DNA from: Gammaproteobacteria bacterium
Lineage (GTDB): Bacteria > Pseudomonadota > Gammaproteobacteria > Pseudomonadales > Azotimanducaceae
DNA: 10,326 nucleotides
Assembly: GCA_027295975.1 (NCBI GenBank)
Contig: JAPUJX010000548.1
Location: 1 to 10,326 of the forward strand
Direction: 5' to 3'
How positions within the stretch are numbered: the stretch's first letter is position 1; each line of letters begins with the position of its first letter. Positions 6,235 to 10,326 of this stretch are shown in pieces. The position numbers and the translations under genes were made by a program. The notes below the pieces were generated by a model, which worked only from the letters and a program-made list of their open reading frames with translations, was not told the origin of the DNA and did not search any database.

Positions 6235-7734
6235 TCAAAGATCCATGATCCTGTCGATGTCGGCTGCAAGCATGGGTTTTCTCCGGTCGAACATGGAGAC
6301 CAGAACGAACAACGACAGTGAAGTAATGATCGCGAGAAAGCCGCCGCTGACGCCGTAAGGCAGTTCCATGGAAAAGATCTCAACGGCAAAGTTGATCAGC
6401 AGGCTCGACACGACGGCGGTCACCGCCGCCCGTGCGGTGGCTCGTTTCCAATTCAGCCCGATCACCACCAACGGCACGATGGCGGCGGCAAACGTACTCC
6501 AGCCAAATGCGCCCAACAAAGCAACCAACCGCGCGTTTTCGTAGTAGGAGTAGAGCGCGAAGCTCGCTGCGACCAGGGTAATGAGCACCGTGACGACGCG
6601 CGCCCAGAAGAGTTCGTTATTCAGGCTGTGCCCCCTCAACATACGCGGTATATCGTGAACTACCGCCGCGGTACCTATGTTCAAAAAAGCATCCGAGGTC
6701 GACATTATCGCTGCAAACAGCGCGGAGAAGACCACGCCTGCCAGTATCGGGTGAGCAAAGATAGCGAGAAAGACGGGGGCCGCGGCATCGGAGGCATCGA
6801 GGGGTGATATGTCGCCCCCCACAACGGCCGCTCTCATCACCACGCCAACACTCAACCAGAGCAGCGCCGCGAAAGCGTAACCGATCAGGCTGAGGGGGAA
6901 AATCAACCGGTTGTCCGATATTTTTCTGTTCATCATCATCTTGGTAATCAGATGGGGCTGGCCCGATAACCCCAGGCCAAAAACGAATGCCCACCCGATG
7001 CAGGTCACCATACCCATGGTGCCAAAAGGCATCGCGGCTTCTGCATCGTCCGCGAGAATCGTCTGCGACACCTGTAACAACCCGCCGTCGAAAACCGACG
7101 CAGCAGTAATGAGAATCAGCAACCCCGCAAGCATCATGTTGGTGCCCTGCACGTGGTCCGTGTACTCGGAAGCGACGATTCCGCCGGTAACACTGTAGAA
7201 AATCAACACACCCAGCGACATCACCACGCAACTCACCAGGCTGACATCCGCGAAAAACGTCGTGGCACTCAAGATCGACTGTAATACCAGGGCCATTGCC
7301 AGAATCTGCGTGGCGAGATAACCCATTACGCCCAGCAATATGGTCAACGCGGTCAAACCCCGTGCCCACTCACTATCGTAGCGGGCCGCCACGACATCCG
7401 GCAGGGAGAGCGAGTTTCTGACTCCGGCAATCATGCGGATGCGTTTTGATATCAGGAAAAAACCGAGTGCATAACCGATCGAAGAAACAGCAACCATCCA
7501 CATCGAACTCATACCCGCGGAATAGACGAGTCCCGGACCGCCGACGAAGCCGAATCCACTCAGCGTGCTGGAAAAAACAGCTAGAGCAACGACAACCGGG
7601 CCAAGCCCACGACCGGCAACGAAAAAATCGCTGCTGTTGCGGGTACGGCGCATTGCCCAGACCCCAACAAGGATGCAGAACGACATGTAAACCGCAACGA
7701 AGCCGATGGTGATTTCTACCCGATAGGCTTCCAT
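6235..7734 (-). CDS. Sodium:solute symporter (SSS/SLC5 family, PanF/PutP-like)
   Basis: This 499-residue inner-membrane transporter has about 13 hydrophobic helices and full family length. Landmarks are the TM2 motif SGFGFVGGPGLVY (59-71), VTGGIVASEYTDHVQG (182-197), the GLGLSGQPHLITKMM loop (253-267) and AAIMSTSDAFLN (341-352). Ser345 and Thr346 in the last of these match the sodium-site Ser-Thr pair of PutP. The position of PutP Asp55, important for Na+/proline transport, reads Thr57 here by eye alignment, and the GGPG segment is more like PanF, so proline is an unlikely substrate. The start ATG (7734-7732) overlaps the stop of the upstream small membrane protein by one base (TGATG) with no Shine-Dalgarno, which implies translational coupling. 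A carboxylate or other small organic acid made or used by the neighbouring enzymes is a reasonable but unproven substrate. Confidence 0.95.
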   Translation of the reverse strand: MEAYRVEITIGFVAVYMSFCILVGVWAMRRTRNSSDFFVAGRGLGPVVVALAVFSSTLSGFGFVGGPGLVYSAGMSSMWMVAVSSIGYALGFFLISKRIRMIAGVRNSLSLPDVVAARYDSEWARGLTALTILLGVMGYLATQILAMALVLQSILSATTFFADVSLVSCVVMSLGVLIFYSVTGGIVASEYTDHVQGTNMMLAGLLILITAASVFDGGLLQVSQTILADDAEAAMPFGTMGMVTCIGWAFVFGLGLSGQPHLITKMMMNRKISDNRLIFPLSLIGYAFAALLWLSVGVVMRAAVVGGDISPLDASDAAAPVFLAIFAHPILAGVVFSALFAAIMSTSDAFLNIGTAAVVHDIPRMLRGHSLNNELFWARVVTVLITLVAASFALYSYYENARLVALLGAFGWSTFAAAIVPLVVIGLNWKRATARAAVTAVVSSLLINFAVEIFSMELPYGVSGGFLAIITSLSLFVLVSMFDRRKPMLAADIDRIMDL

Positions 7735-8291
7735 CAGGCTGTCTGCTCTGGCGGGAGTGGAGGTGTTGGTCGTGAAGTTCGCCGTGCCTGTGCTTCGAGA
7801 AGTTCAAAAGCCGCCTCGTCCTCAACGGTAAACACGAATCGGCGAAATCCCACTACGTAGATAACCGCCAGCAGCGCACCGCTCAGCCAGATGCCGAACA
7901 TCATCCATGCCGAGGCAATCGGAAAACCCAGGAAGTAGCCGGTTTCTCCCGTTTCGAGAAACTGGGCATAACTGCTGAATATCTTCCAGCAGACCCATAA
8001 CGAAACAAGCCCGGCGCCCGCCAGCGACATCCAGAAAGCAGCGGTGCGATTGTGTGAGGCCACACCCAGTGCCACGAGCAGGTGGATGAGGATTACAAAC
8101 AGCACCTGCAGGACAAACCCCAACCAGAAAATCCGCTCCACCCGGGCAAGACCGTCACCGCCAACGCTCATCCCCGAGATTTCAGGGTGCGGACCACCCG
8201 TCGACATCGGCGGTTCGGGTGACACCAGTATCCATCCGATCAAACCCGCAATCAGCAACAGCACAAATAACACAACGTGTATCAGACGCAT
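7734..8291 (-). CDS. Small four-TM membrane protein, coupled to the symporter
   Basis: A 185-residue protein I cannot place in a named family. Four hydrophobic segments are visible at about residues 5-23, 54-77, 84-106 and 125-149. A 30-residue Gly/Pro-rich loop (24-53) follows TM1, and a cytoplasmic-type tail after TM4 contains FTVEDEAAFELLEAQ (154-168) and ends Pro-rich. GFPIASAWMMFGIWLSG (122-138) looks like a conserved helix entry. AAGGGG lies 10 nt before the ATG at 8291-8289. Its stop overlaps the start of the SSS transporter (TGATG), so the two are made together. Known SSS accessory proteins (YhdT/DUF997 with PanF, DUF485 or DUF4212 with acetate-type permeases) are shorter and two-TM, so this would be a different type of partner. 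A role as stabilising or regulatory subunit is inference from the coupling. Confidence 0.82.
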   Translation of the reverse strand: MRLIHVVLFVLLLIAGLIGWILVSPEPPMSTGGPHPEISGMSVGGDGLARVERIFWLGFVLQVLFVILIHLLVALGVASHNRTAAFWMSLAGAGLVSLWVCWKIFSSYAQFLETGETGYFLGFPIASAWMMFGIWLSGALLAVIYVVGFRRFVFTVEDEAAFELLEAQARRTSRPTPPLPPEQTA

Positions 8292-8505
8292 GGAAGCTCA
8301 TCCCCTTCAGGTGGCGGATTGGAAAAACCCGCAACGGTTTCTTGTTGTTTTGTTCCGGCAATTCATCAATAACAGAAATTCTGCCTGGTTTTTACCCGAC
8401 CGCGAATTCCCGAATAATTCCTGCAGGAATTGTTACATCTTTCCGAACGGTTTCATCAGTTATTTCCATCCCCGAAAAGCCATTCTCCAGGTTGTTTTTG
8501 TGGGT
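8292..8505. promoter_or_regulatory. Divergent intergenic region with a 16-bp perfect palindrome
   Basis: This 214-bp gap separates the minus-strand membrane-protein/symporter unit from the plus-strand secreted JAMM-motif gene. It contains the perfect palindrome AATTCCTGCAGGAATT at 8416-8431 and a 9-bp direct repeat AACGGTTTC at 8333-8341 and 8446-8454. The palindrome is a good operator candidate for a dimeric regulator; the ToxR-like and LysR proteins encoded nearby are possible binders, with no direct support. I see no convincing -35/-10 pair. Confidence 0.4.
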
Positions 8506-9060
8506 GTGAGCCAGAGTAAGTTGTTTGTTGGATTGTTGGTTACGACAGTGTTGTTGTCGGTCAGCTTCGCTGCCGAAGCCTGCCGAGATCCGGTGAGAAC
8601 CCGGATAACGGACGAATCTTTCCCGGACGAGGTTAGCGCCGTTCGCGCGATGAGGGGAAGATTTCTCGACACCTCCGTTTCCCAGGATGTGGAATTCTTC
8701 GGAGCGGTTCTGCAGGAGGACCACGGGGATTACCGGGCGACATTTGGCCAGGGTTGCCGCGGCGTCGATAAGATCAACTTCAGCGTGTCCCTCGCCGCGG
8801 GCGCAAAACTATCTGCCTTCTGGCACACCCACGGTCGCGGCGGCCTCGCCAGAAACCTGTTTTCCGCGGAAGATGCAGCTACCGTGCTGGATTACCAGCT
8901 ACCCTTTTACCTTATCGATTCCAGAGGGTTGATACGCGTTCTGGACCCTGCTGGCGCAAGCACCGGTACCAGGATGATGCACGGCTCACGCCTGCGCCTG
9001 AACGATCGAGTCTACTCGGGACACATCGTGTCCGACGGGCAGGGCCATACCAGCCGGTAA
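8506..9060 (+). CDS. Secreted JAMM/DUF4329-type putative metallopeptidase
   Basis: A 184-residue protein. An N-terminal signal peptide (Lys5, hydrophobic core 6-21, AAEA before Cys26) sends it to the periplasm or outside. The core contains Glu63 (VEFFGAVL) and H107-T-H109-G, then ten residues to S120-A-E-D123, i.e. the E...HxHx(10)SxxD arrangement of JAMM zinc peptidases. The segment LPFYLIDSRGLIRVLDP (132-148) resembles DUF4329 proteins as I recall them. Cys26 and Cys84 could form a disulfide. The start is uncertain: GTG 8506 gives the most natural signal peptide, while GTG 8500 is 8 nt from a weak AGG. The frame is open further upstream to an ATG at 8044, but that stretch is antisense to the membrane-protein gene. 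Its last 49 bp overlap the end of the opposing ToxR-like gene. Peptidase activity is inferred; substrate unknown. Confidence 0.8.
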   Translation: MSQSKLFVGLLVTTVLLSVSFAAEACRDPVRTRITDESFPDEVSAVRAMRGRFLDTSVSQDVEFFGAVLQEDHGDYRATFGQGCRGVDKINFSVSLAAGAKLSAFWHTHGRGGLARNLFSAEDAATVLDYQLPFYLIDSRGLIRVLDPAGASTGTRMMHGSRLRLNDRVYSGHIVSDGQGHTSR

Positions 9061-9431
9061 CCGCGTTTTGGCAGCGTCTCTATATACCGGTGGGGCTTTT
9101 GCCTGTCTCCGAGCACGGTGCGAATTCTGGAGATTGCCCGGCTCACGGATTCGTCCACCACAACTCGATCTTTCCACACGCTCTCGAGAATGTGGGCCCG
9201 GGAAACCACTCGACCCGCATTATCCAGAAGCACGGCGAGAACGCTGGCGACAACCGGCTCGAGCCGATGATGCTGTTCGCCGTCGTCCAGTTCGCCTGTT
9301 TCGGGGGTAAATCTCCACGATCCAAAACAAAGCACTTCCGGCAAGTTAATGATAAGGACATCGCAGTTCCCGGAGGAATGTTCGACGTTCCGGTCCATCA
9401 TATCGCTCGAGGCTATATCCATAATGCTCAT
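9012..9431 (-). CDS. Short ToxR/CadC-like winged-helix DNA-binding protein
   Basis: A 139-residue protein whose residues 34-128 form a complete OmpR/ToxR-type (Trans_reg_C) winged helix. It opens with FGSWRFTPETGEL (36-48), then RLEPVVASVLAVLLDNAGRVVSR with the bend, then the recognition helix region VVVDESVSRAISRIRTVLGD (90-109), and the wing YIETLPKRGYRL (116-127). Such domains usually sit at the N-terminus of CadC/ToxR proteins with a TM helix and periplasmic sensor, or beside a response-regulator receiver. Here the protein stops 11 residues after the domain, with neither. The start is uncertain: ATG 9431 has no Shine-Dalgarno, and in-frame ATGs follow at residues 4, 11 and 12. The gene is tail-to-tail with the JAMM gene (49-bp overlap) and divergent from the LysR gene. 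It may be a true stand-alone regulator or the remnant of a longer sensor. Confidence 0.85.
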   Translation of the reverse strand: MSIMDIASSDMMDRNVEHSSGNCDVLIINLPEVLCFGSWRFTPETGELDDGEQHHRLEPVVASVLAVLLDNAGRVVSRAHILESVWKDRVVVDESVSRAISRIRTVLGDRQKPHRYIETLPKRGYRLVWPCPSDTMCPE

Positions 9432-9552
9432 TAGAATAACTGATGATCTCGCGAACGTGACTAATTCTTCAATATCCCTATTCTTCTTCCTTTTCGATTC
9501 AAATCAAGTCAGCATACCTTCGCCTTATCATTAGAAAAAGTCAGTTATCAAT
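9428..9552. promoter_or_regulatory. AT-rich divergent region with paired repeats at both ends
   Basis: This gap between the ToxR-like and LysR genes has TCATTAGAA at 9428-9436 and again at 9528-9536, exactly 100 bp apart. It also has ATAACTGA at 9436-9443 with its complement TCAGTTAT at 9541-9548. The two composite elements flank the gap next to the two presumed start sites. A TATCAT at 9526-9531 could be a -10 box for the LysR gene, with no convincing -35. Binding of a shared regulator at both ends is possible. Confidence 0.35.
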
Positions 9553-10326
9553 ATTCCTCTCAATGCTATCAGAGCCTTTGCTGCCGCTGCCCACCACGCG
9601 AGCTTCACTGCCGCCGCCCGGGAGTTGCACGTTACCCAGGGTGCCGTCAGTCAGCACGTTGCCAAACTCGAAACCTATCTGGGCGTCCAACTCTTCGAAC
9701 GTTCGCCTCGAGGACTGAAGCTGACCGAAAAAGGCAGCCGCTATTACGCCTGGATTGCGGATGGCATCGAGTCGCTACAGGAGGCAACCGCCGCGATCCG
9801 TGCGGAACCCGCAGGTATGCACCTATCCGTCGCTACCCTCAACTCTTTTGCCGCTCAGTGGCTCATGCCTCGTCTGTCGAGCTTTCAAGCTCAGCACCCG
9901 GAAGTGCAGTTACGCATCGAAACCTCGCTGACCCCGGTGGATCTCGCGGAACGAAATCTCGACTGCGCCATCCGCCGTGGCCCGGGCCGCTGGAAGGGGC
10001 TGGTCGGCGAATTCCTGTTTCGCGACGTGCTTTTCCCGGTCGCGACCGTCGAGTACGCAAGAACCCTCGATCTCAGTCGGGGCGAAAGGATCATCGAGAC
10101 GGTTCCACTGCTCCACGATCCGGGTGATCCCACGGAATGGTCCCGCTGGTTGCGTGCGGCAGGTTGTTCAGGAACGCGTATGAATCTTGTTCACAGCTTC
10201 ACCGACTCCCTCGTGATGTTGCGCGCGGTCGCGGGCGGTACGGAGGGTGTTGCGTTGATCAGCAGTGCTCTGGTTGAGAAGGAACTTGGGGAAGGCTGGT
10301 TGGTACGCCTGTTCGAAACGGTGATA
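9553..10326 (+). CDS. LysR-family (GcvA-type) regulator, 3'-truncated by window edge; no standard start codon
   Basis: At least 258 residues are readable without a stop to the window end. The N-terminal HTH is complete: LNAIRAFAAAAHHASFTAAA, then RELHVTQGAVSQHVAKLE and LGVQLFERSPRGLKLTEKG, as in GcvA-type LysR proteins. The effector-binding half follows from about residue 87 (MHLSVATLNSFAAQWLMPRL) through ERNLDCAIRRGPGRWKGL to EGVALISSALVEKEL. Full-length homologues are about 300 residues, so roughly 40 are missing at the end. The frame is closed by TAG at 9532-9534 and contains no ATG, GTG or TTG before the HTH. The first in-frame ATG (near 9814) would remove the DNA-binding domain. ATT at 9553 falls where GcvA-like proteins normally start (xPLNAIRAF) and is given as the provisional start; ATC 9547 is the alternative. 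The gene could therefore use a rare start codon or be silenced by a start mutation. Confidence 0.85.
   Translation, partial: MPLNAIRAFAAAAHHASFTAAARELHVTQGAVSQHVAKLETYLGVQLFERSPRGLKLTEKGSRYYAWIADGIESLQEATAAIRAEPAGMHLSVATLNSFAAQWLMPRLSSFQAQHPEVQLRIETSLTPVDLAERNLDCAIRRGPGRWKGLVGEFLFRDVLFPVATVEYARTLDLSRGERIIETVPLLHDPGDPTEWSRWLRAAGCSGTRMNLVHSFTDSLVMLRAVAGGTEGVALISSALVEKELGEGWLVRLFETVI

Noticed and set aside
8044..8499. Long N-terminal extension of the JAMM protein from ATG 8044
   Set aside because: The first part is antisense to the membrane-protein gene and the rest is intergenic. A normal signal peptide begins at GTG 8506 (or 8500).

Overview
The window looks like chromosomal DNA of a free-living Gram-negative bacterium, most likely a marine-type gammaproteobacterium. 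The grounds are an outer-membrane porin ending in an aromatic residue, a Na+-coupled symporter, a GcvA-type LysR regulator, a ToxR/CadC-type winged helix, and moderately GC-rich genes separated by AT-rich control regions. The taxonomic placement is inference only. I see no rRNA, tRNA, CRISPR array, transposase or integrase.

Layout. The left end holds the C-terminal two thirds of a GMC flavoprotein alcohol dehydrogenase (+). Facing it is a small orphan winged-helix regulator (-). Between that regulator and the next gene lies a 120-bp, very AT-rich segment with four copies of an 11-bp element arranged as one large, nearly symmetric palindrome. Next comes a two-gene minus-strand unit, a DHRS1-like short-chain dehydrogenase followed by an acyl-CoA dehydrogenase. 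Divergent from it are an alpha/beta hydrolase (+) and a Porin_5-like outer-membrane porin (+). Convergent with the porin is a minus-strand pair: a four-TM small membrane protein whose stop codon overlaps the start of an SSS-family sodium:solute symporter. The right end carries a small secreted protein with a JAMM/DUF4329-type metal motif (+), a 139-aa ToxR/CadC-like DNA-binding protein (-) overlapping its tail, and a divergent LysR regulator (+). The LysR gene has no ordinary start codon and runs off the window.

How the genes may work together. The porin (outer membrane), the symporter with its small partner (inner membrane), the hydrolase, the alcohol dehydrogenase, the SDR and the acyl-CoA dehydrogenase together look like uptake and oxidative breakdown of a small hydrophobic ester, alcohol or acid through a CoA thioester. 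The substrate cannot be read from the sequence. The most striking unexplained items are the four-half-site operator with an apparently leaderless regulator gene, the symporter with an unrecognised coupled membrane partner, the secreted JAMM-motif protein, and the start-less LysR gene.
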